Shown piece by piece: positions 38,702 through 46,980 of a stretch of 64,000 nucleotides of DNA. The DNA comes from Streptomyces sp. NBC_01497 (GTDB lineage: Bacteria > Actinomycetota > Actinomycetes > Streptomycetales > Streptomycetaceae), in NCBI RefSeq assembly GCF_036250695.1, contig NZ_CP109427.1, positions 7,502,001 to 7,566,000 of the forward strand. Direction: 5' to 3'. How positions within the stretch are numbered: position 1 is the stretch's first letter; each line of letters starts with the position of its first letter. Position numbers and translations under genes: made by a program. The notes under the pieces are model-generated. The model searched no databases and had not been told where the DNA came from. It worked only from the letters and a program-made list of their open reading frames with translations.

Positions 38702-41155
38702 GTGTCAATATCCGCCGTCGACCAACCCGTTGAGGCCGCCACACACGTGGAGCGCCCCGGCGCCGAAGCGCGGCAGCACCCACCGAAGCGCTGGTGGGCC
38801 CTGGCCGTCATCGGACTCGCCCAGCTCATGGTCGTCCTGGACGCGACCATCGTGAACATCGCCCTCCCGTCCGCCCAGCAGGACCTGGGCTTCTCCAACG
38901 ACGGCCGGCAGTGGGTCATCACCGCCTACTCCCTCGCCTTCGGCAGCCTGCTGCTGCTCGGCGGGCGCCTGGCCGACCTGCTCGGCCGGCGCCGTACGTT
39001 CATCATCGGCCTGGTCGGTTTCGCCGCCGCGTCCGCCCTCGGCGGCGCGGCCAACGGATTCACCATGCTCGTTGTGGCGCGCGCCCTGCAGGGTGTGTTC
39101 GGTGCCGTGCTCGCACCGTCCGCGATGTCCCTGCTGACGACGACGTTCGTCGATCCCAAGGAGCGGTCGAGGGCCTTCGGTGTCTTCGGCGCCATCGCCG
39201 GATCCGGCGGTGCCATAGGGCTGCTGCTCGGCGGCGTGCTCACCGAACACCTCGACTGGCGCTGGACGCTCTACGTCAACGACGCCATCGCGGTGTTCGC
39301 CGTGATCGGCGCGACGCTCTTCGTCCGCGGGGCAGCGCCGGCCCAGCGTCCCAAGCTCGACCTGCTGGGGACGGTCCTCGTGGCGGCGGGACTCTTCGGG
39401 GTGGTGTTCGGCTTCGCCAACGCCGAGACGCACACCTGGAGCAACTGGATGTGCTGGGCCTTCCTGGCCGTCGGCGGCGTCCTGCTCGTCGTGTTCACCC
39501 TGTGGGAGAGGCGGGCCCAGCACCCGCTGCTGCCGCTGCGCGTACTGGCCGACCGCAACAGGGCCAGTTCGTACGTCAGTGTGTTCATCTCCGGCGCGGG
39601 GATGTTCGGCGTCTTCCTCTTCCTCACGTACTACCTGCAGCAGACCCTGCACTACACGCCCGTCCAGACCGGTCTCGGCTTCCTGCCGATGGTCGGGATG
39701 CTCATGATCACGGCCCAACTGGCCACCAACCTGCTGATCCCGCGGATCGGGCCGAAGCCCGTCGTGCCCGTGGGGATGGGTCTGGCCGGCGCGGGCCTGG
39801 TCTGGCTGACGTCGCTCGACCTGCACAGCACGTACCCCGCGCACGTCCTGCCGGGTCTGCTCCTGCTGGGCCTCGGCCTCGGCCTGGTGATGCCGCCCGC
39901 GATGAGCCTCGCGACGCTCGGTGTGCAGCCCCGGGACCAGGGCGTCGCGTCCGCGACGGTGAACACCATGCAGCAGGTGGGCGGTTCCATCGGCACCGCG
40001 CTCTTCAACACCATCGCGGCCACGGCGGCCACGAGCTATGCCAAGGACCACATCGGTCAGCGTGACCTGCCCGTTCAGGCCGCGCTCCACAGCTATGCCA
40101 GTGCCTACTGGTGGGCGGCCGCCTTCTTCGCCGGGGGCCTGGTCGTCTCCGCGCTGCTCTACCGCCGCGGCCGGCCCGCCGCGTTCGCCCCGGCCCCCCA
40201 GGACACGGGGAGTACGGCCGCCGGCGCCGAGGCCGCCGACGCGGCGACCGCGGTGCCGCAGGTGGACACCGCTGTGCGTACGCCCGCACACCACGCCAAG
40301 GGACCGGCCCGGGCCGCCACCGCGGCGCCGGGCGTGCTCGGCCGTGTCCGTGACCGGGCCGGCCGGCCCGTGCACGGCGCCTCGGTCACCCTGATCGACG
40401 CGGCCGGACGCCAGATCGCCCGCACGGTCGCGGACCACGACGGCCGGTACGCCCTGCCCCACCCGGGGGCCGGTACCTACGTGGTGATCGGTTCGGCGTC
40501 CGGCCTGCACCCGCACGCGGCCACCGTCACGGTCGGCGACACGAACCTTGAGACGGACCTGCTGCTGACGGGCTCCGGCGGACTGACCGGCACGGTCCGC
40601 TCCGCCCTCGGTCCTGTCGCGGGTGCGCTGGTGGTGGCGGCGGACCAGTACGGGGACGTCGTGGGAACCGCCACCACGGCGGACTCGGGGTCCTATGAAC
40701 TGCCGGACCTCACGCCGGGCGCGTACACCCTGGCCGTCACGGCCGAGGGACACCAACCAGGCGCGGTGGCCGTGGAGTTGACTGACGGCCTGCCCGGGAC
40801 GTGCGAGGTGGAACTCCTCCCCGCCGCCCACATCCGCGGCACCGTGCGCAACACGGGCGGGACGCCCATGCCGGACACACTGGTCACCCTCATGGACCGG
40901 GCGGGAAACGTGCTGACACGGCACCTGACCGATGGTGAGGGAACCTATGCCTTCGAGGCGCTTCCGCACGGCGACTACACCGTAGTGGCCAACAGTTACC
41001 CGCCCCGGGCGGTTCCCTTCTCCCTCGCCGACAGCGGCCGGGCCGAGGTGGACATCGACCTCGGCCACGAGAGCCCGGCGCCCGACGGACCCCCCGTCGG
41101 CCGTACGGAGGCCGGCGTGCCGGACCAGGGCGCAGACCGGGAGCCGCTGGGCTGA
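38702..41155 (+). CDS. MFS drug exporter (DHA2, 14 TM) with three C-terminal carboxypeptidase-regulatory-like domains
   Basis: 817 residues from GTG 38702 (GGAGG 8 bp upstream). Residues 25-500 are a 14-helix DHA2 exporter: LMVVLDATIVNIALPSAQQDL, GGRLADLLGRRR, and motif C around GSGGAIGLLLGG. After an Ala-rich linker (505-540), residues 543-785 hold three beta-sandwich repeats of the carboxypeptidase regulatory-like type: GVLGRVRDRAGRPVHGASVTL, GLTGTVRSALGPVAGALVV and HIRGTVRNTGGTPMPDTLVTL, each with a GxYxLP-like end. Typical DHA2 exporters stop near 500 residues. By the positive-inside rule and 14 helices the tail should be cytoplasmic. It probably exports a toxic compound under TetR control. 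Confidence 0.87.
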   Translation: MSISAVDQPVEAATHVERPGAEARQHPPKRWWALAVIGLAQLMVVLDATIVNIALPSAQQDLGFSNDGRQWVITAYSLAFGSLLLLGGRLADLLGRRRTFIIGLVGFAAASALGGAANGFTMLVVARALQGVFGAVLAPSAMSLLTTTFVDPKERSRAFGVFGAIAGSGGAIGLLLGGVLTEHLDWRWTLYVNDAIAVFAVIGATLFVRGAAPAQRPKLDLLGTVLVAAGLFGVVFGFANAETHTWSNWMCWAFLAVGGVLLVVFTLWERRAQHPLLPLRVLADRNRASSYVSVFISGAGMFGVFLFLTYYLQQTLHYTPVQTGLGFLPMVGMLMITAQLATNLLIPRIGPKPVVPVGMGLAGAGLVWLTSLDLHSTYPAHVLPGLLLLGLGLGLVMPPAMSLATLGVQPRDQGVASATVNTMQQVGGSIGTALFNTIAATAATSYAKDHIGQRDLPVQAALHSYASAYWWAAAFFAGGLVVSALLYRRGRPAAFAPAPQDTGSTAAGAEAADAATAVPQVDTAVRTPAHHAKGPARAATAAPGVLGRVRDRAGRPVHGASVTLIDAAGRQIARTVADHDGRYALPHPGAGTYVVIGSASGLHPHAATVTVGDTNLETDLLLTGSGGLTGTVRSALGPVAGALVVAADQYGDVVGTATTADSGSYELPDLTPGAYTLAVTAEGHQPGAVAVELTDGLPGTCEVELLPAAHIRGTVRNTGGTPMPDTLVTLMDRAGNVLTRHLTDGEGTYAFEALPHGDYTVVANSYPPRAVPFSLADSGRAEVDIDLGHESPAPDGPPVGRTEAGVPDQGADREPLG

Positions 41156-41191
41156 CAGCGGGACGGATACCGCGCAGACGGCAGTTCATGG

Positions 41192-41221
41192 GCGGCGGCA
41201 CCGCGTCGGCGGTGCCGCCGC
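41192..41221. terminator. bidirectional terminator after the MFS gene
   Basis: GCGGCGGCACCGC-GTCG-GCGGTGCCGCCGC is a 13-bp perfect stem with a 4-bp loop, between converging genes. Confidence 0.8.
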
Positions 41222-41313
41222 TTCGGCGCGCGGGGCCGCGGGGCCGGCGTCCGGCCGTGGCAGGACGGACCCCGGCAGCACCCGCCGCGCCACCGCGGTC
41301 CGCCCGCCGCTCC

Positions 41314-42402
41314 TCACGCGTCGGGCTGGATCTCCCGGGCGACCGCCTCGGCCCCCGCGGCCGGGCCGCCGTCCGAGAGGCCGTCCCGGTCCACCTTCAG
41401 GGTCCCCATGTCCAGCGCTCCGCGCACCGCCTCGCGCACCGCGCGGGCCGCCGGCGCCTCGCCGAGATGGTCCAGCATCATCGCCGCGGCCAGGATCTGG
41501 CCGACGGGATTCGCCCGGCGCCGCCCGGCGAGGGCCGGCGCGCTGCCGTGGACGGGACCGAAACAGGCGGCACGCTCGCCGACGGCGCCCGAGGGGCACA
41601 ACGCGGTTCCGCCCACGGTGCCGCAGCCGAGGTCGCTGAGGACGCCGCCGAGGGGGTCGGCCGTGACGATCACGTCGAAGTGCTCGGGCGACATCACCAG
41701 GGCCTCCGCCGCGGCGCCCGCGTAGAGGCATTCCGCCTGGATCTCCGGGTAGTCCCCGGCGACGTCGAGGAAGACCTCACGCAGCAGACGCATGCCGCGC
41801 AGCGTGTCCGCCAGGTCGGCGCAGGTGACCCGGCGCACCCGGTCCCGCCGCGCGCCCGCACGGGAGCGGGCGAGGTCGAACGCGTAGCGCGCGATCCGCT
41901 CGCACCCCGCGCTGGTGACGGTCAGTGTGTCCGCCGCCGTACCGCCGCCCCCGTTCTCGTCCTGCCCGCCGGCCGCGCCGCGCGGGGCATGCGGGAGCCG
42001 GGTGTTCTCCTGTACGACGACGTAGTCGACACTGCCGTGGCGCGCCACCAGCCGCGTGGAAACGCGCGGCAGCAGTTCGACGGGCCGCACCCGCGCGTAC
42101 AGGTCGAGTTCCGTGTGCAGGACAGCGCCGAGCCGGCCCGCCTCGCTGCCGTCCGGCAGGCGGACCGACGGGAGTCCCACGGGCCCCAGGAGGGTCGCGT
42201 CCGCCGCGCGTACGGCGGCACGCCCGGCGCCGGGCAGCGCCTCACCCGTCCGCTCGTACGTCCCGGCGCCGCCGTCGACCTCGGTGATGCCGAGGTCGAA
42301 CCCGTAGAGGTCCGAGGCCTTCGCCAGGACGAAGAGTGCCGCGTCGACCAGTTCAGGGCCGACGCCGTCGCCCCTGATCAGCGCGATGTCATGGACGGTC
42401 AT
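41314..42402 (-). CDS. isocitrate/isopropylmalate dehydrogenase family protein
   Basis: 362 residues from ATG 42402 (AGGGGAAGC upstream). The family signature is clear: IALIRGDGVGPELVDAAL at the N-terminus, ADPLGGVLSDLGCGTVGG, and GPVHGSAPALAGRRRANPVG. These are NAD(P)-dependent decarboxylating dehydrogenases acting on malate-type substrates. It differs from leucine-pathway LeuB: the RENT motif reads QENTR and a Gly-rich insert (GGQDENGGGG) follows. It is therefore likely a paralogue for another 2-hydroxy acid, or impaired. It lies downstream of the FUSC gene on the same strand. Confidence 0.82.
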   Translation of the reverse strand: MTVHDIALIRGDGVGPELVDAALFVLAKASDLYGFDLGITEVDGGAGTYERTGEALPGAGRAAVRAADATLLGPVGLPSVRLPDGSEAGRLGAVLHTELDLYARVRPVELLPRVSTRLVARHGSVDYVVVQENTRLPHAPRGAAGGQDENGGGGTAADTLTVTSAGCERIARYAFDLARSRAGARRDRVRRVTCADLADTLRGMRLLREVFLDVAGDYPEIQAECLYAGAAAEALVMSPEHFDVIVTADPLGGVLSDLGCGTVGGTALCPSGAVGERAACFGPVHGSAPALAGRRRANPVGQILAAAMMLDHLGEAPAARAVREAVRGALDMGTLKVDRDGLSDGGPAAGAEAVAREIQPDA

Positions 42403-42651
42403 GCTTCCCCTCTCGCCTCGGCCGGCGGGCGCGCCGCCGGGGAGCCCCGTACCGGATCGTACGGCGGCCGTCCGCCATCGCTCCAGGAGGTGGGGGCGCC
42501 GACCGCTCCTCGCTGACGGGGCGTTACCGGTCAGCCGCTGATCGGCCCATGTACGGGGCTCCACCACCGTCCGCGTCCGCGCGTGGGCCGAGCGGCGTGG
42601 CGGGGAGCCGGCAGGGGCGGGGCCCCTGCGCGAGTGGACCGGCGCGGTGCC

Positions 42652-45012
42652 TCACCTCGGGCCGCCGGCGCCGGGGGTCGCGCGTCGCGAAACGATGCGT
42701 GCCGTGGCGGAACGGCGGGCGCGCTGCCGCGCCGCGATCAAACGTGACGGCTCCAGGATCGTCGACTGGACGCTGCGCACCGCACGGATGTGGTCGGCCG
42801 TCCAGATCATCCGGATCGCCGTCGCCGACCAGCCGCGGTCGTCGCCGGCCAGGTCCTGACGCACCGTGCCGAGGAGCCTGTCGGCCGCCGCCGCGTCGTG
42901 GGGGAGAGGGCCCGGCACCGGGCCGTGCCCGGTCAGGGCGCCCGCCACCGACTCGAACCACGTCACGAGCGCGTCGGCTGCCGCGTCGATCTCGCGGCGG
43001 GCCGCCGTGCGGTCGCCCGCCGGCCCCCGGTGGTCGCGACCCCACAGGTCGAGCACCGCGTCCCCCGTCAGCCTCAGTACCGCGACGGCCGTGATCAGCG
43101 CGGTGACGTCGGCCAGCGGCACGTGCTTCGTCCCGCGCTCGGCGAGGAATCCGCGGAACGCGTCGTCCAGCCTGCGGGCCGCGGCCGCCGCCCTGGACCG
43201 TTCGTCCTCGGGGGCGGGAGCCGTCGGTGCGAGGACGTCGCAGCGCGTCACCCCGTACCCGATCGCGCCCCGCACATACCGGGCGCTGTGCGTGAACGCG
43301 TCGGCCAGCGCCTCCCCGAGGGCGTCCCCCGCGCCACGCGGCCAGAACAGCACGCCGACCGCCACGCTCACCGCACAGCCGATCGCGACGTCCTCGATCC
43401 TGACGAGACCGATGCTCCAGCCGGCCGGCTGGATGATCGTGAACAGGATCAGGATCGACGCCGTGAACCCGGCCTGCCCCGCGGCGAACGAGATGGCCGA
43501 CGGCGCGAGCCCGGTGAACAGCACCGCGAGCGGGAGCAACAGCCACAGAGCTGTCTGGTCCGAACCCACCCCGTAGATCACCGCACCGCCGATGGCGATG
43601 CCCGCGGCGGTGCCCGCCACCGCCCGCAGCGAGTTCTGCCCGGTCAGCAGGGCACTGGAACGCAGCACGGCCATCGTCCCGAAAGCGACCCAAAAGGAGT
43701 GTTCGACCCCTGTCAGCGCCGCGACGAGGACCGCGAGCCCCAGCGAGATCGACCCTCGCACACTGTTGTGGAGCCAGACCGAGTGCCGCTCCACGTGCGC
43801 GCCCGCGCGTTCCTGAGCGGACGCCAGCGGCGACTCCACCCCCGCCGGGCGACGCCCGGCCAGCCGCTGCCACCACGAGCGGCGACGCGCCGCCAGCGTC
43901 AGCTCGATGTTCTCCGCGATCGCCCGGATCGCGAAGCTCGTCTCCTGGGCGCGGAAGCTCGGTTCCAGACAGCTCACGAAGACGGCGACCGCGGAGGACC
44001 GCTCCCGCGTCGTCACCGCCGGGGGGCCGTCGGTGCCGGTGCGGTCCCCGGGGCGCGCCGCGGTGACCGTACGTTCCATGACGGCACGCGCCTCGTCCAG
44101 CCGCCGCATCGCCGCGTCGAGCGCACCCGGCGCGCTCCCGTCCGGGGTCCGCAGCCGCTCGGCGCCCTGCTCCAGCAGATCGGCCGCCGCCAGTCGCACC
44201 GCGTGCACCACCGCGTCCGCGGGACCCGGGCCGCGGTCCAGCGGCGTCCTCATCAGCACGGTCTGAAGCCACATGACCTCGTCCACCAGCCGGACCAGGG
44301 TGCGCGTCGCCGTACTGAGGCCGGTGGGCCGGTACGGCGTGCCGAAGAACGTCGTCCGCAGCTTCGCCACGGCCGCCTCCGCGTCGGACACCACCGCGTC
44401 GAGCGCTTCGCGGTCAGCGGCCGCGAACCCGCCGCGTACGCAGGCGACCTCCGCCCGAAGCCGCTCCGCCAGCGCGGCACAGGCCCGCGCGGCAGTCGTG
44501 CGCAGCGGGTCCCTGGCCGGGGCCGGCCACAGCACCCCGACGGCCACCAGCGAGGCGGCACCGGCGAGGCCCCAGCCGGCGAGGCGGTCCGGGACCGTGC
44601 CCGGCGCGCCAGGGAGCGTCACCGGCAGGATGAAGGAGATCAGCATCGTCGTGGACGCCCCGGCGACCGTGGAGCTGATGATCCCGGAGAACAGGATGCC
44701 GAACGTGACGACCACCGTGGCGATCGCGGCCGGCCACGGCGCCCCGGAGGCCAGCGTGCCGAGAGACACGAGGACGGCGCCCGCGCAGACCAGGGCCGAC
44801 TGCGCAGCGAGCCGGTCGCGCACCGGTCCGCCGAAGTCCACGAACAGCAGCAGGGCGATCGAACCGAAGGCGGCGAACAGCCCCATCGTCTCGTTGCCGA
44901 GCACCTCGACACAGAGGGCGAACAGGCCCGGCGCCACGATCGCGGCGCGCCCACCACGGCGCAGGGCCGCGAATCCGGCGTCGCGGGCGCGCAGGTGGCG
45001 CAGGAGGTTCAC
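42652..45012 (-). CDS. FUSC family (aromatic acid exporter-like) membrane protein
   Basis: A 786-residue inner membrane protein from GTG 45012. Two blocks of about six helices, residues 20-165 (GLFAAFGSIALLLFVDFGGPVRDRL) and 405-560 (HSFWVAFGTMAVLRSSALLTGQNSLRAVAGTAAG), each followed by a soluble helical part. This is the layout of the FUSC/YccS/AaeB group, which exports aromatic acids or other organic anions. The ATAGIAIGG-type repeat in TM segments is conserved. Substrate and partners are unknown; the dehydrogenase gene 249 bp downstream may belong to the same function. Confidence 0.85.
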   Translation of the reverse strand: MNLLRHLRARDAGFAALRRGGRAAIVAPGLFALCVEVLGNETMGLFAAFGSIALLLFVDFGGPVRDRLAAQSALVCAGAVLVSLGTLASGAPWPAAIATVVVTFGILFSGIISSTVAGASTTMLISFILPVTLPGAPGTVPDRLAGWGLAGAASLVAVGVLWPAPARDPLRTTAARACAALAERLRAEVACVRGGFAAADREALDAVVSDAEAAVAKLRTTFFGTPYRPTGLSTATRTLVRLVDEVMWLQTVLMRTPLDRGPGPADAVVHAVRLAAADLLEQGAERLRTPDGSAPGALDAAMRRLDEARAVMERTVTAARPGDRTGTDGPPAVTTRERSSAVAVFVSCLEPSFRAQETSFAIRAIAENIELTLAARRRSWWQRLAGRRPAGVESPLASAQERAGAHVERHSVWLHNSVRGSISLGLAVLVAALTGVEHSFWVAFGTMAVLRSSALLTGQNSLRAVAGTAAGIAIGGAVIYGVGSDQTALWLLLPLAVLFTGLAPSAISFAAGQAGFTASILILFTIIQPAGWSIGLVRIEDVAIGCAVSVAVGVLFWPRGAGDALGEALADAFTHSARYVRGAIGYGVTRCDVLAPTAPAPEDERSRAAAAARRLDDAFRGFLAERGTKHVPLADVTALITAVAVLRLTGDAVLDLWGRDHRGPAGDRTAARREIDAAADALVTWFESVAGALTGHGPVPGPLPHDAAAADRLLGTVRQDLAGDDRGWSATAIRMIWTADHIRAVRSVQSTILEPSRLIAARQRARRSATARIVSRRATPGAGGPR

Positions 45013-45377
45013 GGTGACTCCCGTGGGTCGGGGGCCGCGGTTGCCCTGGTGGTGCGCGCCGCTCCGCTACTGCCCCGCACGGGCGCGGGCCCGTGCCTGA
45101 GGAGCCCGGCCAACTCTCCCACGGGTGAGCGGCGGTGCGTGCGGTGGCCCGCGAACTCCCGCACGGGCCGGCGCGCGTGCGGGAGGTGGCCCCGAAACCG
45201 AGCGGGTACGGCCCGCGCCGCCCGCCGCGCCGCGTACGGCAGCCCCCGCACCCGCTCTCCCGGCACTCGTTCCCCCACCCCGCTCGCTGCGCACCTGTCC
45301 CGCCCGTGACCGCGCTGTCCCGGCGCCCACTGTGCCCCTGACCGGTCTTCCGGTCGCCTGGCTGCAGGGCGGTGTCG
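45013..45377. other. gene-free stretch before the FUSC gene
   Basis: GC-rich with repeated CCCGC/GCGGG words and no coding-like frame. It should contain the FUSC promoter. Confidence 0.4.
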
Positions 45378-45728
45378 GTGGAGACGCGCACCCGTACCGT
45401 CGCATGGCTGAGGCCGATCTCCTCGGCGGCGTTCAGCAGGGCACACCGGGCTCTGGCCGCACCGTTCGCCGAGGTCGTCGAGGGCGGCGGACTGTCCCGG
45501 GCCGGCCGGTTCGGCCCGCTATCGCGCGGCGGACTCCCCGAAACGCTCGTGCCCGTACCAGTGCCCCAAGGCGGTGGACGGCGCCACGTCCTTGGACCAC
45601 TCGTCCAGCCGCGCGGCCTGGCGCGAGGGTCCCCGGGGCCGGCGCCGGTCGACGAGGACACGGGCCCCGCCGTCCGCTTCCGGCTACTCGTACACGCGCG
45701 CGACCCGCACGTCCGGTACGGTCTCCAT
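45378..45728 (-). pseudogene. DUF488 family protein, disrupted
   Basis: From ATG 45728 the frame reads METVPDVRVARVYE, an in-frame TAG, then PEADGGARVLVDRRRPRG, RLDEWSKDVAPSTALGHWYGHERFGES and another stop. These match the DUF488 core. A C-terminal piece, CALLNAAEEIGLSHATV, which corresponds to the family's final LLTA..D...SHA block, is found further on in another frame. The middle is deleted and the gene is clearly dead. Confidence 0.75.
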
Positions 45729-45939
45729 CCGCCCGTTCTCCGACGTCCGCCGGGTGCCCCGCCAGTCGTGCGGCGGGCACCCCTGGGACAGAAAGCGCTT
45801 CTCCCGCCGTGCGCGAACGGCCGCCATCGACACGGTCGCTCCGCGCCCCTCGCCCGTCACGTCCGTCCAGGCCGTGCCCCCAGCGGTACCGGCCCGGCGC
45901 GGACCCGGTCGCCGCCCCCCGACCCCCGCGGAGAAACAG

Positions 45940-46575
45940 ATGCCCCTGCGCGTGCCCGCCGACTCGACGATCCTCTTCCAGGGCGACAGCATCACCGACA
46001 CCAGCCGGCGCACCCAGCCGGGCGACGGTCTCGGCAACGGCTACGTCAGGATGGCCGCGGACCTGATGCGCGAACGCCCACAACCGTGCGAGCTGACCTT
46101 CCTCAACCGGGGCGTCAGCGGGAACCGGGTGGCGGACCTGGTGGCCCGGTGGGACGAGGACACCATCGCCCTCAAGCCCGCCCTCGTGTCCGTGCTGATC
46201 GGTGTCAACGACACCTGGCGCCGGTACGACTCGGGCGAGGTGACGACGACCGCCGACTACGAGCGCGACTATCGAGGTCTCCTGTCGCGCGTACGGGACG
46301 AACTCGGCGCGCGGATCCTCCTGGTCGAGCCGTTTCTCGTGCCGGTCGAGGAGGAGCAGTGGGACTGGCGGGAGGACCTCGATCCGCGCATCCAGGTGGT
46401 ACGCAGGCTGGCGGAGGAGTTCGACGCGGCCCTGCTCCCGGCGGACGGCCTGCTCAACCAGGCGGCACGCGAGCACGGTGGCGCGCCGGCGGTCGCGGGC
46501 GACGGCGTCCACCCGACGCCGCTGGGCCATGCGGTCCTTGCCCGCGCCTGGGCGGGCCTGGTGGAGACCGCCTGA
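45940..46575 (+). CDS. SGNH/GDSL hydrolase (cytoplasmic)
   Basis: A 211-residue protein without a signal peptide. SGNH blocks: ILFQGDSITDTSR (nucleophile Ser), NRGVSGNRVADL (Gly), VSVLIGVNDTW (Asn) and GDGVHPTPLGH (catalytic Asp/His). This is the YxiM/rhamnogalacturonan-acetylesterase-like branch, which removes acetyl or other acyl groups from sugars. ATG 45940 follows GGAG by 7 bp. Together with the downstream GH92 and sugar dehydrogenase genes it may help process plant or fungal glycans, but its lack of a signal means it acts on imported material. Confidence 0.88.
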   Translation: MPLRVPADSTILFQGDSITDTSRRTQPGDGLGNGYVRMAADLMRERPQPCELTFLNRGVSGNRVADLVARWDEDTIALKPALVSVLIGVNDTWRRYDSGEVTTTADYERDYRGLLSRVRDELGARILLVEPFLVPVEEEQWDWREDLDPRIQVVRRLAEEFDAALLPADGLLNQAAREHGGAPAVAGDGVHPTPLGHAVLARAWAGLVETA

Positions 46576-46980
46576 TCCCGCGGGCCGGGGGCGGCGCCTG
46601 AGTGGCGGCCTCGGCGTAAACCCGGCCGGATCTGATCGCCGGAGGAGGCAGCCCGAGCGTGGCCGGGGCCGCCCCGGGCCTGGAGTGGACCGGCCGGGCG
46701 GGGCCCCGGCCGCCCCGCCCCGACCGCCGCGACCGTTCTGACCGGGCGGCCTCCCCGAGGTCCTCGCCGAGTGGTGGGCCGCGTCCGGAGCCGTCGCCCC
46801 CGGGCGCACCGGACGCGGCGCGGCGCGTCGCTCCGCGCGGAAAGGGATCGTCGGGGCGTCGGCGTCGCTGTCCTGTCCTGACCCTTGACGGGGGGTCAGG
46901 CCACCGACAGACTCCACGGCGTGTGACAACGATGTCACATCATGGCGGCTGGACGCAGGGCGGCAGCAGGGAGGCCCACG
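46576..46980. other. intergenic region upstream of the GH92 gene
   Basis: No gene seen. It contains GC-rich short repeats near 46640-46740, an 8-bp hairpin CCTGACCC-N8-GGGTCAGG at 46877-46900 and a separate operator-like dyad. The ribosome site GGGAGG lies just before GTG 46981. Confidence 0.5.
46922..46939. promoter_or_regulatory. operator candidate before the GH92 gene
   Basis: TGTGACA-ACGA-TGTCACA is a perfect inverted repeat of 7-bp arms, 41 bp upstream of the GTG start. It is A/T-richer than its surroundings, typical for a repressor site. Confidence 0.55.

Noticed and set aside
38705..41068. 787-codon antisense frame opposite the DHA2 exporter
   Set aside because: It is the complement of a well-supported gene, with His/Arg/Gly/Val-rich shadow composition and no domain.
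42790..45309. 839-codon plus-strand frame opposite the FUSC gene
   Set aside because: It is antisense to a clear membrane protein gene and has Arg/Gly/His-rich shadow composition.
46922..46939. Dyad before the GH92 gene as a CRP site
   Set aside because: TGTGA and TCACA are separated by 8 bases, not the 6 required for CRP.
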